This document shows, in pieces, positions 53,853 through 63,783 of a stretch of 64,000 nucleotides of DNA. Below the pieces are notes generated by a model. That model searched no databases. It was not told the origin of the DNA and saw nothing but the letters and a program-made list of their open reading frames with translations. Positions within the stretch are counted from its first letter, which is position 1. Every line of letters starts with the position of its first letter. Location: positions 1 to 64,000 of the forward strand of contig NZ_CP097155.1 of the NCBI RefSeq assembly GCF_023370075.1. Reading direction: 5' to 3'. The translations under genes were made by a program, and so were the position numbers. The DNA is from Deinococcus sp. QL22. Lineage in GTDB: Bacteria > Deinococcota > Deinococci > Deinococcales > Deinococcaceae.

Positions 53853-54085
53853 TGATGACTCAGGCGCTTCAATTTTTTCTCTACGGGGACACCCCCGTCA
53901 AGTTTGAACGCACCCCGTCTGGGGGACTACGCGTGTGGGTGTTTGACCCAGAGACGCGAGGCTTCTTTGCTGATTCGACCTACCGCAGCCGGGTGTTGTA
54001 TGACCGTGACAATCTGACTCGGGCAGTGAACGAAGCGGAATTCACGCGTGAGGTTGAACGGCTGGGCGGTTTGCAAGCTGTTTAA
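53852..54085 (+). CDS. Small protein of the toxSAS-like operon, 77 aa
   Basis: It reads MMTQALQFFLYGDTPVKFER, then LRVWVFDPETRGFFADSTYR and NLTRAVNEAEFTREVERLGG. No family is recognised. Its start overlaps the stop of the RelA/SpoT-domain gene, so it belongs to the operon. It could be the antitoxin proper, with the XRE protein as regulator, or an accessory. ATG 53855 is an alternative start. Confidence 0.6.
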   Translation: MMTQALQFFLYGDTPVKFERTPSGGLRVWVFDPETRGFFADSTYRSRVLYDRDNLTRAVNEAEFTREVERLGGLQAV

Positions 54086-54573
54086 ACTGCTCATCTTGGC
54101 GAGCAGGGTCATTCGTCATGAAAGCAAGCTGGTACGGGCAAAACGAACAGCACGATGCATCTCGCCGCGCATCTCTTTTCTCTGAAAAGAGTGTTGCTGG
54201 TGGCTGAAAGGGCACGGTCCAAAGAGAAGTATCGTGGGAAGTCAATCTTGCCAGTCCCCATGACGCGGCGGTACGGACGCTGGTGCGTCCTAGCGACGAC
54301 GGCGAACTGACCAATGCTCGCGCAGGATGGGCAGACGCAGCCACCCGGTGTCAATGCCAACCATCCCACGCTCCAAAGCCTTCCAAGATGTCCAGCGTCC
54401 GCATCCCCTGATCAAAGGTGTTGGGAGCAACAGGCGCGCTCAAGGATGTTCGAGAGGACCCCAGGCAAGAGGGAAGCAGCTGAGACACATCCTCTTCACC
54501 TTCTGATGACGTGTTCTTGCGGTCACTTGTTCCCATGCGCCCGTCACAGCAGTCGTTCAGAGTTGGGTTGTTC
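54086..54573. other. No confident gene
   Basis: Minus-strand frames at 54109-54369 and 54042-54344 have no recognised relatives. Confidence 0.35.
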
Positions 54574-55335
54574 TCAGCCACCAGCTGGCTGCGGATTCAT
54601 GACGCTAAACGTCGCGCCCGCAGGATCAGCCAGCACGGCCATGCGACCATAAGACATATCGAACGGCGCCACCAACACCTTCCCACCCTGTTCCTGCGCC
54701 AGCTGGGCCGCCCGGTCCACATCGGCTACATAGAAGTAGGTCACCCAATGGGGCCCTGCGACCGCTTCCCAGTTCTCACCCATGCCCGACACTCCAGCGT
54801 AACCCTGCTCTCCATGTCGAAGCTGGTGATAATCCAGGCCATCAAGCGGCGTGCTGTCGGCACCAAACAGTGTGGTGTAAAACGCCAGGGCGCGGGCCGA
54901 GTCGCGGGTGTTGATCTCCACCCAGACTACGCTACCGTCGCCCTCGCAAGCCTCGAACCCCTGATGGTTACCTGCCTGCCATAAGCCGAACGTCGCGCCC
55001 GTGGGATCGCTGAAAACGCCCATATGGCCCTGATCACCGATCAGCATCGGCCCCATGACGACCTGACCTCCTAAGCGTACGATCTGCTCTGCATCAGCAG
55101 CGATATTGTCACTGGCAAAGTAGACCGTCCAGGCACTGGGCATCTCTGCGCCGGGGGGAAGAGGAACCAGCCCTGTGGCCAGTTTCCCGCCCTGGAAGGC
55201 CATCGCGTAGTGACCGTACTCCTCGCTGCTTTCGCCGTACTCCCAACCAAACAGAGTGGTGTAAAAGGCTTTGCTCCGGTCAGGCATGGGCGTGGCGAGG
55301 TCGGTCCAGCTGGGTTCTCCGGCAGGATAGGTCAT
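54574..55335 (-). CDS. VOC-family protein (two glyoxalase/bleomycin-resistance domains)
   Basis: A 253-residue protein with two tandem VOC modules. Module 1 has EPSWTDLATPMPDRSKAFYT, TLFGWEYGE and DPTGATFGLWQ. Module 2 has SVVWVEINTRDSARALAFYT, TLFGAD and DPAGATFSVMNP. The pattern is that of the CFP30B-like group found in many bacteria, probably a small-molecule or metal-binding enzyme; the substrate is unknown. It stands alone with a ribosome binding site (AAGGAGG) before the ATG. Unlike its neighbours the gene is intact. Confidence 0.88.
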   Translation of the reverse strand: MTYPAGEPSWTDLATPMPDRSKAFYTTLFGWEYGESSEEYGHYAMAFQGGKLATGLVPLPPGAEMPSAWTVYFASDNIAADAEQIVRLGGQVVMGPMLIGDQGHMGVFSDPTGATFGLWQAGNHQGFEACEGDGSVVWVEINTRDSARALAFYTTLFGADSTPLDGLDYHQLRHGEQGYAGVSGMGENWEAVAGPHWVTYFYVADVDRAAQLAQEQGGKVLVAPFDMSYGRMAVLADPAGATFSVMNPQPAGG

Positions 55336-55626
55336 GGGTGTTCCTCCTTGGTCTAGACAAGAGTAGCGTAAATTACAAGGATTATTTTGTTAATAGCGTA
55401 ATTCGGAGCTGAATCTAATTGGTTGGTGGGGGGAGGGGAGACGAACTGTCGTGGGCAACTGCTGGGCCGGTATGGTGACTCGGCTGAAGAGGGCGCATGT
55501 CCGTGCTGAGCAGCGCATCAGCTGTGGTGCGTTGCAGCACCATGTGATTCACCTTGAACCTCTGCCCTGATCAAGAGAGGCGGCTGACTTGTCTTCTTCC
55601 AGGTATGCCTGTCAACCCATGACGCG

Positions 55627-56049
55627 TCAGTGGGAAAGGCGGCTTTCGCGCTGCGCGAGCACCCGCAGCGCATAGGCCACGGCAGAGAGCAGCGTCGCCG
55701 TCGTCGTCCCCCCATCCAAGCCCAGATACGCCACCGAATGGAGAGCATGGTAGGCCGCGGGCAACGGCTCATCCCGCCCTGAGATCAAACGCTCATACCA
55801 GCCTTGGCCGAGCGCCGGCAAGTCCAGGAACTGTTCCCCCGCCAGCGCCGCGATCTCTGTCGCATGGCGGTCCAGTTCAACAGCGAACGCCAAGAGGATC
55901 TCCCGGGTCGGCTGGGTGTGATGTAAGGCTGGAGCAAATTCGACAGCCGCCAGCACTTGTAAGGTCGTGGCGACACAGGTCTCAAACGCCTGCTGATTCC
56001 GCAAGTGCGCGTGCGGAGGCTGAGGCAGGGCAGTCATCCCCTTCAGCAT
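55627..56049 (-). CDS. Hypothetical protein, 140 aa
   Basis: A mostly helical protein: HAHLRNQQAFETCVATTLQV, then HTQPTREILLAFAVELDRHA and AAYHALHSVAYLGLDGGTTT. It is not recognised. GGGG lies about eight bases before ATG 56049, which is preferred to ATG 56088. No link to the rep gene is evident beyond being on the same strand. Confidence 0.5.
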   Translation of the reverse strand: MLKGMTALPQPPHAHLRNQQAFETCVATTLQVLAAVEFAPALHHTQPTREILLAFAVELDRHATEIAALAGEQFLDLPALGQGWYERLISGRDEPLPAAYHALHSVAYLGLDGGTTTATLLSAVAYALRVLAQRESRLSH

Positions 56050-56246
56050 GGCGCGACCCCAAAACAGGATCAAGGTCAAGTGTCGCAAATGACGTGAGGA
56101 TGAACCTCTCCGAATAGAGCCAGGTGTCTCCGGCTCTGTTCCCTAACTAAATTTCGCGAATTCATGAACGGCTCAATGAGGTGCTCAGAGCTCACACAGT
56201 GCACCTGGAGAAGAGTTTTTCTGACACGGGATGAGGCTACACCCGG

Positions 56247-56678
56247 TTAGAGTTCAACGCTCAGCAGCGCCCGAACCAGGGGCAAGGCTTCTGTAACTGG
56301 ACGCTCCAGTGCGGCCCAGACTTTAGCGACCTGCTCTGCCGTCAAGCCTTACAGTGCTGCCAAGGCCGCCGCTGAAGACGCCCGGCTCAGTCGCAACCGC
56401 AGCAATGCCCCCAACGTCTCACGAGCGTCCTGAGGGCCAGGCAACTCCTCGTCCGGCCTCACAGTTCGTTTCCGCTTTGAGGAGGCCTTGCTGGGCTTGG
56501 TGGACGCCGCACTAGCTTCAAAGCTCCACTTGCCAGGATTGCGTACCGCATCCATCATCGAAGCATGTAGAGACCAGGGCCGCCACCCGGCAGCAAGTCG
56601 CTCGTCCGCTTGCCGCAGGGCTGGGGCCACACAGTCATAATGATCCGCCGCCAGCGCTTCCGCCACCAGGCGGATCAT
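56247..56678 (-). pseudogene. Hypothetical protein with internal TAA
   Basis: From ATG 56678 the frame reads MIRLVAEALAADHYDCVAPA to SSAAALAAL, TAA at 56349-56351, then GLTAEQVAKVWAALERPVTE and ALPLVRALLSVEL-stop in the same frame. The 33 codons past the TAA have full coding character, so a longer gene of 143 codons was probably cut by one base change. It lies just downstream of rep. The shorter product may still work. Confidence 0.55.
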
Positions 56679-56775
56679 GCCTCAGGTCATCAACGTCGCA
56701 ACCTGCATATCAACTTTAGCAACTCGCAATCAGTGGAAAATTTGCACGTATTTGCTGCTTGACCCACGTCTGGAC

Positions 56776-58140
56776 CTACAACGTCGTGCTGGACTGAACC
56801 ACCCAGCGGCCGATGACATCCGCTGGATTGGAGTGGGCAACCAGCGCTGTGACGTCCTTGAGAGTGATTCTTTCCTGCGCATGCAGGGCCAGCGCCAACG
56901 CCTCCTCAGTCGCGCTGATTTTCTTCCGTACAACCAAAGAAGCAAGGACGCTTCTCACCATACCGTCGGCATCCGTGGGCGGTTCAAAGGAGACCTGAGC
57001 CGCGCGAGGAAGCTTTGCTGTCGCCTTTTCGGATCCTGACACCACACGTGCGACATCTGGGAGCGGGTAATCCTCCGGTGCACGCAAAATGGTGGTCAAC
57101 ATAGCCGGAAAGCCCCGAACCTTAGTACCCCGGGCCAAGGCATACTCAAAGCGGGTCACAGCATCTTCAATTCGGGTTCGTCCAAATTCTGCAGCCAAGG
57201 TTCGGGCCCGGGCTAAACCAAAGCCACGTTTGGTGAGCATCGCGACCAGATCTGCAGGTGGAGCGGGCAGGCGCAACGGATTGAACACATACTCGATTTC
57301 ACAAGCTTTTCCTCGGCCCTCATACACAACTTCCTTTAAAAAGCCGCGCGCCTTGAGGTCGTCGTGAGCCTTACTGAGATTGCGCTTAATACCTGCAACA
57401 TTCATATTTTCATATCCCAGAAACTCAGCCCAACTGTAGATGGGCAACTTTACAGCTTGGACCGGTTGCTTCATATCTTCAAAGTTCCTGACTTCTTCAA
57501 GAATGCGGTAAAGGCTTCTCGAAAGAATGCTGCCCAGGCTTTGATACAACTCAATGTCAAAAGAACGCGTATATCCTGATCGAATAGTATCGATCAAGGT
57601 ATACGGTAACTGAATTCTGATCTGTGTATCGCCGTCTAAGATAACACTGTCACCATCTAATAGACCTGCCTTGCCCACATCAGCTAACAGGTGAAAGGTT
57701 ACTTCACCTCCGCGACCTCTTTTCTTTTGATTGGGATTAAACCACCCCTGAGTAATTTTATACTTCGCGTTTTGCATTCTCAAAAGAGATTCAGCCAAAA
57801 TCTTGTAGTTTTGACCGCCATCACTAAGGCCTACTAGTGACAACAGACGGTAACCAGTTGAAATTACTGCTCCACTTTCAGGCATTCCCTGTTCAGTGAA
57901 CAAAGTAATGAAAGCAGCAATGACGTCATTGTCAACGCCATGTGGGACTGTATACCCATTGTTCATTTGGCATGAAATAGAAGTCGTCATCCCAAAAATA
58001 CTGTCACTCACAATCTCACGTTTGAAACTGGTGCGATCAGGTTGAACATTTTGCACCGCCAGGACCAACCCCAATTGCAGCAAATTGCGCTCGTACTGAA
58101 TTCGCGTTACTGTCGCGCTCTTCCGAGGAACCAGGGTCAT
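56776..58140 (-). CDS. repA: RepA-type plasmid replication initiator
   Basis: A 454-residue initiator of the RPA/RepA kind common on Deinococcus plasmids. A winged-helix initiator region lies in the first 290 residues (GAVISTGYRLLSLVGLSDGG, IQLPYTLIDTIRSGYTRSFD, LSKAHDDLKARGFLKEVVYE). A helical C-terminal part follows. It should bind the ten iterons at 58357-58634 and open the origin. Two ATGATGATCATCAT palindromes between the iterons and the start suggest self-repression. Base composition is lower in GC in the first half than in the second. Confidence 0.85.
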   Translation of the reverse strand: MTLVPRKSATVTRIQYERNLLQLGLVLAVQNVQPDRTSFKREIVSDSIFGMTTSISCQMNNGYTVPHGVDNDVIAAFITLFTEQGMPESGAVISTGYRLLSLVGLSDGGQNYKILAESLLRMQNAKYKITQGWFNPNQKKRGRGGEVTFHLLADVGKAGLLDGDSVILDGDTQIRIQLPYTLIDTIRSGYTRSFDIELYQSLGSILSRSLYRILEEVRNFEDMKQPVQAVKLPIYSWAEFLGYENMNVAGIKRNLSKAHDDLKARGFLKEVVYEGRGKACEIEYVFNPLRLPAPPADLVAMLTKRGFGLARARTLAAEFGRTRIEDAVTRFEYALARGTKVRGFPAMLTTILRAPEDYPLPDVARVVSGSEKATAKLPRAAQVSFEPPTDADGMVRSVLASLVVRKKISATEEALALALHAQERITLKDVTALVAHSNPADVIGRWVVQSSTTL

Positions 58141-58259
58141 ACCTTCAGTGTACTCACGTGGGACGGGTAGTGGCCAGCGATGACGTCGGTTCCAACGAAG
58201 GGGTCTGGCTGATCAGGAACCGGATGGAGTTGACGGGGAACAATGCTTGCCTCACTGGG

Positions 58260-58311
58260 ATGATGATCATCATGTAGTAAAAAAGCTTTAAAAAGAAATG
58301 ATGATCATCAT
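58260..58311. promoter_or_regulatory. Twin palindromes flanking an A/T-rich core upstream of repA
   Basis: ATGATGATCATCAT occurs at 58260-58273 and 58298-58311 with 24 A/T-rich bases between. They lie between repA and the iterons: likely operators, or part of the melting region. Confidence 0.7.
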
Positions 58312-58356
58312 CAAGCGATAGTGGTATTCGACGTCTAGATCGACGTTTTTACCAAG

Positions 58357-58634
58357 AACTCTGCGAACTTCCGGTACAAACTCTGCGAACTTCCGGGAAT
58401 TCGAAGCCAGAACTCTGCGAACTTCCGGGAGACAGGCTTCCAAAACTCTGCGAACTTCCGGTACAAACTCTGCGAACTTCCGGGCCCTTAAAATACAAAC
58501 TCTGCGAACTTCCGGGAATTCGAAGCCAGAACTCTGCGAACTTCCGGGAGTCAAGCTTCTAAAACTCTGCGAACTTCCGGTATGAACTCTGCGAACTTCC
58601 GGGTGTTTAAAGCCAGAACTCTGCGAACTTCCGG
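58357..58634. repeat. Iteron origin: ten copies of an 18-bp repeat
   Basis: AACTCTGCGAACTTCCGG occurs ten times in one orientation, starting at 58357, 58379, 58411, 58444, 58466, 58498, 58530, 58563, 58585 and 58617. Steps are 22 or 32-33 bases, that is two or three helical turns, so all copies face the same side of the DNA. This is the probable RepA binding array. Confidence 0.93.
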
Positions 58635-58909
58635 GAGTCGAAGTTTCAGCTGATTCGCCATACTGACGTGAGCTTCCCGCCTCGGTCGGTTCAGCCCAGT
58701 TGCAAAATGCGTACGTCCGTCCGCCTGTTTCAGGCGGACGGACTCATTCGGTGAGCGGTCATCTAAGGAACTGTGCGGACGAACTTGGTTGTCGTCCTGA
58801 TGCCAGCGGCCAAAATCAGGCGAGCCTAGGCCAAACTCTGGAACCAGTGGAGGTTGAGATATCCGTCCCGAATCCAGCCAGTAACTTCAGGGAAGTAACA
58901 CTGGTTCTA
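58635..58909. other. Intergenic between iterons and IS630-like element
   Basis: No gene. An inverted repeat CGTCCGCCTG...CAGGCGGACG lies at 58715-58740 and resembles a terminator stem. Confidence 0.45.
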
Positions 58910-59973
58910 TTGATCTCGGCTGAAGTAAAAGACGATAGATTGTGTGGGTGACCGACCATTGGCGACCCTCGCACCTTACGCGAGCTCAACTTGAAGAACG
59001 TCGACTGCACTTCCTCCAGCTGCTCGAGACCCAGCAGCATAGTTCCAAAGAGCTGGCTGAGTTCCTAGGGGTCTCGATGAGTACCCTCCGCACTTGGAGA
59101 CAACGCCTGCGGCAGCAGGGGTCAGACGCCCTGCAGGCCACCGTCACTACGGGGAGAGCGCCGGCGCTCTCCCCAGAGCAACGGGAGACGCTGAAGCGCC
59201 TCCTCAACGAAGGGGCGCAGGTTCACGGCTTCCCGGACGTGAGTTGGACGACGCTCCGGGTCAGGGACGTCATCGGTCGTCAGTTCAACATCTGGCATCA
59301 TCGCGATCACGTCCGCAGAATCTTGCACCAGCTAGGTTTTTCTCGTCAGAAACCCGATAAACGCGCTCTGGAACAGAACCCAGAAGCCGTGGCGACTTGG
59401 ATCCAAACCACGGTTCCGGAACTGAAAAAAAAGTAGCTGCGGGCGCGACTTTAGTCTTTCTCGACGAAGTGGGGTTCAGTTTGAAAGGCACCGTGAAGCA
59501 GACGTGGGCTCTGCGTGGGCAGACTCGGTGGTCTTCGCCAAAGCCAGTTGGGACAAGGTGTCCACCCTAGGGGCGATCACCAGTGCCGGCCAGTTTCTGC
59601 AGCACACGCAGCAGGGGGCCTTCACAGGCCCCCAGGTAATTCGCTTCTTTCAACACCTCTTGACGCACATTCCAGGCGATCTCCTGGTGGTGTTGGACAA
59701 TGCCAGCATCCATAAAACGAAGGCCGTCACGGCCTTCGTTGCTGCTGAAACACGGCTGTCCTTGTCGTATCTGCCGCCATACGCTCCGGAACTGAATCCT
59801 ATTGAACTCGTCTGGGCCTACGTGAAGCGCAATATTTTAGGCAATTTCTGCGCGCAAACCTTGAAGGTGTTGAAGGCACGACTCCGGGTCGGTTGGCAGC
59901 GCGTTCGATATATCCGGCTGCCAAAACAGCTGCTTCATAGCTACCTTCCGTCGTAAACTTCAGCCGAGATCAA
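58910..59973 (+). mobile_element. IS630-like element, 1064 bp
   Basis: Inverted repeats TTGATCTCGGCTGAAGT at 58910-58926 and its complement at 59957-59973 lie between TA dinucleotides (58908-58909, 59974-59975), the TA target duplication of IS630. The two-part transposase gene has a slippery A8 run. Confidence 0.88.
58942..59956 (+). pseudogene. IS630-like transposase in shifted frames
   Basis: Frame 1 (58942-59436) holds the helix-turn-helix part (SSKELAEFLGVSMSTLRTWR, GFPDVSWTTLRVRDVIGRQF) and ends at AAAAAAAAGTAG. A -1 shift on the eight A would read on into ATLVFLDEVGFSLKG (first Asp), a normal device in IS630. A second break near 59520 is then needed to enter FAKASWDKVSTLGAITSAGQ, VVLDNASIHKTKAV and LPPYAPELNPIELVWAYVKR (second Asp and Glu). 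The second break makes this copy doubtful. Confidence 0.75.
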
Positions 59974-60034
59974 TAGGCCAGATGAAGAGCATTCTTGCTC
60001 CGGAAGATCAGTTTCACCGCAGAAATTTCGACCA

Positions 60035-60427
60035 TTACTTCAGGTATTGTTGCGAAACGTACCCTTTCTGACCTTGCCACTTCACCTGGCACCAGCCATT
60101 CCCACAGCCGATCAGTCCAACTGTGGTTCCGTTGGTCAGGGTCGCCAGTTTGGCGGATGTGGTTGAGGGTCCAGCCCGCAGATTGAGACTGGTCGTCGTG
60201 CGCCGAGTGGCACCCGAGGTCGGCGGAGCGGCGGCACGAACAACAGTGCGTACGGGAGCCTGAGCCGTAGGACAACCCGAGGTGTAGCCCAGGTCTCCGC
60301 AGACGTACGAGCCGGAATCGCTCGGACACGAGTGCCAGCGGTGGCAGCCGTCTCGGTGGGCTTGAGCAGGCGCGAGGAAACCGAACAACAGCGCGGCAGC
60401 CGCCGCCAGCAAGGCACGTTGTGGCAT
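60035..60427 (-). CDS. Secreted protein with YHYH-like Cys motif and SH3b domain
   Basis: A 130-residue protein from ATG 60427. A signal peptide (MPQRALLAAAAALLFGFLAP, cut after AQA) is followed by HRDGCHRWHSCPSDSGSYVC and GDLGYTSGCP, a Cys/His-rich motif seen near secreted nucleases and surface proteins, and then a bacterial SH3 domain (SLNLRAGPSTTSAKLATLTN, GNGWCQVKWQGQKGYVSQQY). It probably binds cell wall or a partner outside the cell. The track start upstream (60499) precedes the signal peptide and is rejected. Confidence 0.8.
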   Translation of the reverse strand: MPQRALLAAAAALLFGFLAPAQAHRDGCHRWHSCPSDSGSYVCGDLGYTSGCPTAQAPVRTVVRAAAPPTSGATRRTTTSLNLRAGPSTTSAKLATLTNGTTVGLIGCGNGWCQVKWQGQKGYVSQQYLK

Positions 60428-60808
60428 AGCTTTAGCGTGACAGATGAGCGGTTCCTCCGTGGCCGCACGTGCGGAGGCATCACTTGAGACGCCCTTCACG
60501 TTGAACAGCTGTGTTCATTCACCGCTCACACGGCTGCCGCGGGGCATATCCGCCCCTAAAGAGACGTGGGGCAGCCCTCGCTCCTGTTGCAGATCCGCCC
60601 GGCGGCTGAAGATCTGCACTTAGCCAGAAAAGCGCTCTGGCTCGGCTCCTCAATCCCACCTATCTTCAGCTGCTTCCCTGGCAATTCTTGAGCTCCCGTG
60701 CGCCGTCGTCATGACCAACCCAGCGAATTGGACAGCGGACGGGACGGCAACGATCCAAAGGGTGGCCCCCGGTCACCTCGTTCGGGCTAAATGGCTCTAG
60801 GATGAGGT
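60428..60808. other. Intergenic, divergent promoters
   Basis: No gene. It separates two divergent genes. TAGGAT (60798-60803) ends five bases before GTG 60809, which fits another leaderless promoter. Confidence 0.4.
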
Positions 60809-61816
60809 GTGGGGGGCCCGTCACCGATTGAACGGCAGCAACGCTGGATGCTCACGGGTGTGATGGTGCTCGCTGTTCTGACGGAGGCGGGTGTAGCCTT
60901 CCTCCTGGCTCACGATCCCCAACACGCGGACCGCCTCCGTTCCGTCCTGATCGGTCTCGCCGTCACCCTTGTCCTGACAATCCTCACAATCTCCGGAAAC
61001 CTGCGTCCGGCACACCTTCAGCGCCTTACCGTGCTCTTGGCTGCCGTCTGGATGCTGACGAATGTGCACAACGTGATCGTCACTCACCGGCCCGTGACCT
61101 CCGGCATGCTGCTCCACACCGTGATGCTGGCCCTGCTGGCATTCTCGTGGCTGCCCGCACGCCCGGCCATCGCAACCGTCGTCTTAACCTTCGTGGCATT
61201 GTGCTGGAGCGCCTCCTTCTCCACCGCACCGGACTATGCAGGCCTGATCCTCCTGGGGTTTTCGCTGGTGCTGACTTGGTACCTGACCCGGCATGGGCAG
61301 GAGGTGACCTCCGAGCGCGGGCGCAACGCTCAGCTGCGGAAGTTGGCGGCCACCGACTCGCTGACGGGCTTACTCAACCGACGTGCTGGCGTGGCGCACT
61401 TGGAGGCGATGAGTGTCACGTGGGCGGATCAACCGGAATATCTGAGCGTGCTGATGCTCGACCTGGATCACTTCAAGCAGATCAACGACTCGATGGGCCA
61501 CGCCCGAGGAGATGATGTCTTGGTCGCTGTCGCTCGTCTCTTGAGTGAGGTGACGCAGCCTGAAGATGTGTTGATCCGGTGGGGAGGTGAAGAATTTCTG
61601 ATCGTCTTGATGGGAGACAACGCCATGCAATCGCGGGAAACAGGCCGGCGCATTCTGGAGGCAGTTTGTCGCCTGCGTCTTCCGGATTGTCCGCCCTTGT
61701 CCCTGAGCGGAGGCCTAGCCTTCTTAAGTGAGGCCAAGGATGTCAGAACCCTGGTCACGCTCGCCGATGACCGGCTGTATCAGGCCAAAGCAGCCGGACG
61801 CGATCAGTTGGTCTGA
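60809..61816 (+). CDS. Membrane diguanylate cyclase
   Basis: A 335-residue protein with about six membrane segments in residues 12-160 ([20 protein letters not shown] to [14 protein letters not shown]) and a GGDEF domain after residue 175: [34 protein letters not shown] and GGEEF at 259-263. The upstream position of the inhibitory R-x-x-D site has QPED, so product feedback is probably absent. The sensor differs from the 5TM-LYT type of the 4930 gene. The start is GTG with a leaderless -10 box. Confidence 0.9.
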   Translation: MGGPSPIERQQRWMLTGVMVLAVLTEAGVAFLLAHDPQHADRLRSVLIGLAVTLVLTILTISGNLRPAHLQRLTVLLAAVWMLTNVHNVIVTHRPVTSGMLLHTVMLALLAFSWLPARPAIATVVLTFVALCWSASFSTAPDYAGLILLGFSLVLTWYLTRHGQEVTSERGRNAQLRKLAATDSLTGLLNRRAGVAHLEAMSVTWADQPEYLSVLMLDLDHFKQINDSMGHARGDDVLVAVARLLSEVTQPEDVLIRWGGEEFLIVLMGDNAMQSRETGRRILEAVCRLRLPDCPPLSLSGGLAFLSEAKDVRTLVTLADDRLYQAKAAGRDQLV

Positions 61817-61861
61817 ACAGCGCCCAGGCCTGACTGCGTCCTCCGGGCGGGGGCTGAAGGT

Positions 61862-62012
61862 GGGCGAACTGCATCCACACGAGAGGCTGTCAGGTGCCGC
61901 ACTGTTTGCTGTCGCCCTTATTTCGAGGCTTCACCAGGTGCCCTATTTTAGTTGGGAGCGATTTCCGAAACTCAATCACCTCCCGCATGTTCTCCGCCCT
62001 GCCAAGCCCTGA
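61862..62012 (+). pseudogene. IS982-like transposase fragment
   Basis: The frame reads [20 protein letters not shown], then [20 protein letters not shown], closely matching [20 protein letters not shown] and [20 protein letters not shown] in the remnant at 13163. It ends soon after with a TGA. Confidence 0.65.
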
Positions 62013-62142
62013 AGGCCGTTGCTATCGGGGCCAATGCCGCCTGCGACTGATTACCCATGGCCGCTGTCTATCAAGCGGAGGGCTGGGATCAGTCCATTAA
62101 GAGATACTCTGTGCCCGCCCCAGCCGACGGAGAACTTCCCCC

Positions 62143-62367
62143 ATGCCTAAAGACAAGATTCCGACCCATCACCAAACCCATCCATCCGACCTCGCCACCA
62201 TTGAAGCCCTGAAGCTGGAAGGCCTGCAACCTGCTGATGGACAAACCGTAGCTGCCCTCTTCAAGCTCCGTATGGGCGACCGCGAACACCTCAGCGGCCT
62301 GTACCGGCGCTCGGAGGCCGTGGCGTTGCAAGTCAAAGAGCAGTCCCGTATGACCCAATCGGACTGA
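62143..62367 (+). CDS. Hypothetical protein, 74 aa
   Basis: A small charged protein, MPKDKIPTHHQTHPSDLATI then EALKLEGLQPADGQTVAALF, with GGAG nine bases before the ATG. No family. Its pattern of charged helices (LKLRMGDREHLSGLYRRSEA-type end) looks genuine. Confidence 0.5.
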   Translation: MPKDKIPTHHQTHPSDLATIEALKLEGLQPADGQTVAALFKLRMGDREHLSGLYRRSEAVALQVKEQSRMTQSD

Positions 62368-62474
62368 AGTCGGAGCCAATGAATGTCACCCACGGCGGAT
62401 GATGAGCACCCGTGCGTGGGCCTTCTCATTCGCTGCGTATTGGGGTTGCTGTGGTGCATTAATCAGGGACAGCA

Positions 62475-63515
62475 TTACTGGTCCACCGGCTTCAATCGTC
62501 CCTTGACCACCTCAAGGGCCTCGGGATTTTCCAGGCTGCTCAGGTCACCGCTCACTTCACCCGTCACCAGCAGGTCGCGCAGGAGGCGCCGCATGATCTT
62601 CCCACTGCGGGTTCGCGGCACGGTCGGCGTGATGATCACCCGCGCGGTCCGTGCCAGCGCACCCACGCCCCGAACAATCGCCTCGGCCAGTTCCGCCTCC
62701 AGCGTGGCCGACGGCGGGGTGTCCCCGCGCAGCACCACGAACGCGACTGGCACCGAGCCCTTGATCTCGTCCGGTTGCGCGACCACCGCCGCCTCACTGA
62801 CCAACGGGTGGGTGATCAGCGCCGCTTCCAATTCCATCGTGCCGATGCGGTGTCCAGCCACGTTCATCACGTCGTCCAGCCGTCCCGTGACCCACAGTTG
62901 CCCGTCCCCGTCCAGCAGGGCGGCGTCCGAGGTCGCGTAAGCCCCCGGAACATCCGAAAGGTAGGTCTGCACGTAACGGCCGTGGTCCTCCCAGACTGTG
63001 CGTGCCAGACTCGGAAACGGCTCGGTGAGAGTCAGCGCACCGAGTTCGCTGGGCGCCGTCGTCACGCACCACGCGGGCCCGGTAGCCGGGCAGGAGATGG
63101 CCGCAGCTGCCCGGGCGGGTGGGGGTCAGGCCGACCATGCTGCTGAACCAGGCCGTCCCTGTCTCGGTCTGCCCGTACGTATTGTTCACGAACACTTGCC
63201 CGTCCCCGAGCTGCTGCTGGGTCCAGTGCCAGGTCTCCGGGTCCAGAGGCTCACCCACCAGGCCGATCAGCTCCAGGCGGGTCAGGTCATGTCCAGCCAG
63301 GAACTCGTCTCCCGCCCGCCGCAGCATCCGCAGGACAGTCGGAGCCGTGAACACCTTGGTGACCCGGTACTTCTCCAGCAGCTCGTAGGGCCGGGCCGGA
63401 GTGGGCGTGTCGATGGCGCCCTCGTAGATGACTTGGGTGGCCCCGTGTGCCAGTCCCCCCACCAGCGCGAAGATCGGGAAGGTCAACCAGCCCACGTCCG
63501 CCTTTCGGAAGGTTC
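62475..63515 (-). pseudogene. acsA: Acetyl-CoA synthetase, C-terminal half, frameshifted
   Basis: Upstream frame (to 63515): KADVGWLTFPIFALVGGLAH, ELLEKYRVTKVFTAPTVLRM and FVNNTYGQTETGTAWFSSMV, the adenylate-forming core. After a shift near 63065 the second frame continues TTAPSELGALTLTEPFPSLA, LWVTGRLDDVMNVAGHRIGT (hinge) and VPRTRSGKIMRRLLRDLL (catalytic Lys, site of acetylation). The first ~250 residues are missing; the break at about 63515 abuts the tail of the next gene. It was an Acs-type enzyme; now dead. Confidence 0.85.
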
Positions 63516-63537
63516 ACGCGCTGGCCTCCATTGCTGC

Positions 63538-63783
63538 CTAGGCCTGATCCAAAGCGGCTTTGACGGCTGGACTAACAGCCAGCCTGAAGGAAAGGGCATT
63601 GCCTTGTCGCCCCATGTGGGCAAGGTCTTGGCCCACCAGTTTGTTGAGAATGATCTTCAGCCTCTCCCGGCTGATGGGCGCGCTTGACTTTCGCGCTCGC
63701 CACTGAATTTCACTGACGGTCTGCTCTTCCAATGAGAGGCACAGCAGCACGCGATTTGTCAGAGGAGATTGCTTGCCCGTCAT
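63538..63783 (-). CDS. Small protein, paralogue of the next gene (copy A)
   Basis: An 81-residue protein from ATG 63783: VLLCLSLEEQTVSEIQWRAR, KSSAPISRERLKIILNKLVG, then HMGRQGNALSFRLAVSPAVK. The alternation of helices and a short wing resembles a winged-helix fold (inference). The ATG overlaps the stop of the upstream paralogue. After its TAG the bases for AAMEASA, the paralogue's natural end, still follow in frame, so it was probably cut by a nonsense change. Confidence 0.6.
   Translation of the reverse strand: MTGKQSPLTNRVLLCLSLEEQTVSEIQWRARKSSAPISRERLKIILNKLVGQDLAHMGRQGNALSFRLAVSPAVKAALDQA

Noticed and set aside
58288..58554. 88-codon minus ORF with repeats of EVRRV
   Set aside because: It is a translation of the iterons. 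The repeat is conserved as DNA and the frame has no start signal.
58357..58634. CRISPR array
   Set aside because: The repeats are 18 bp with spacers of 4-15 bp that themselves recur, and a rep gene is adjacent; this is an iteron array.
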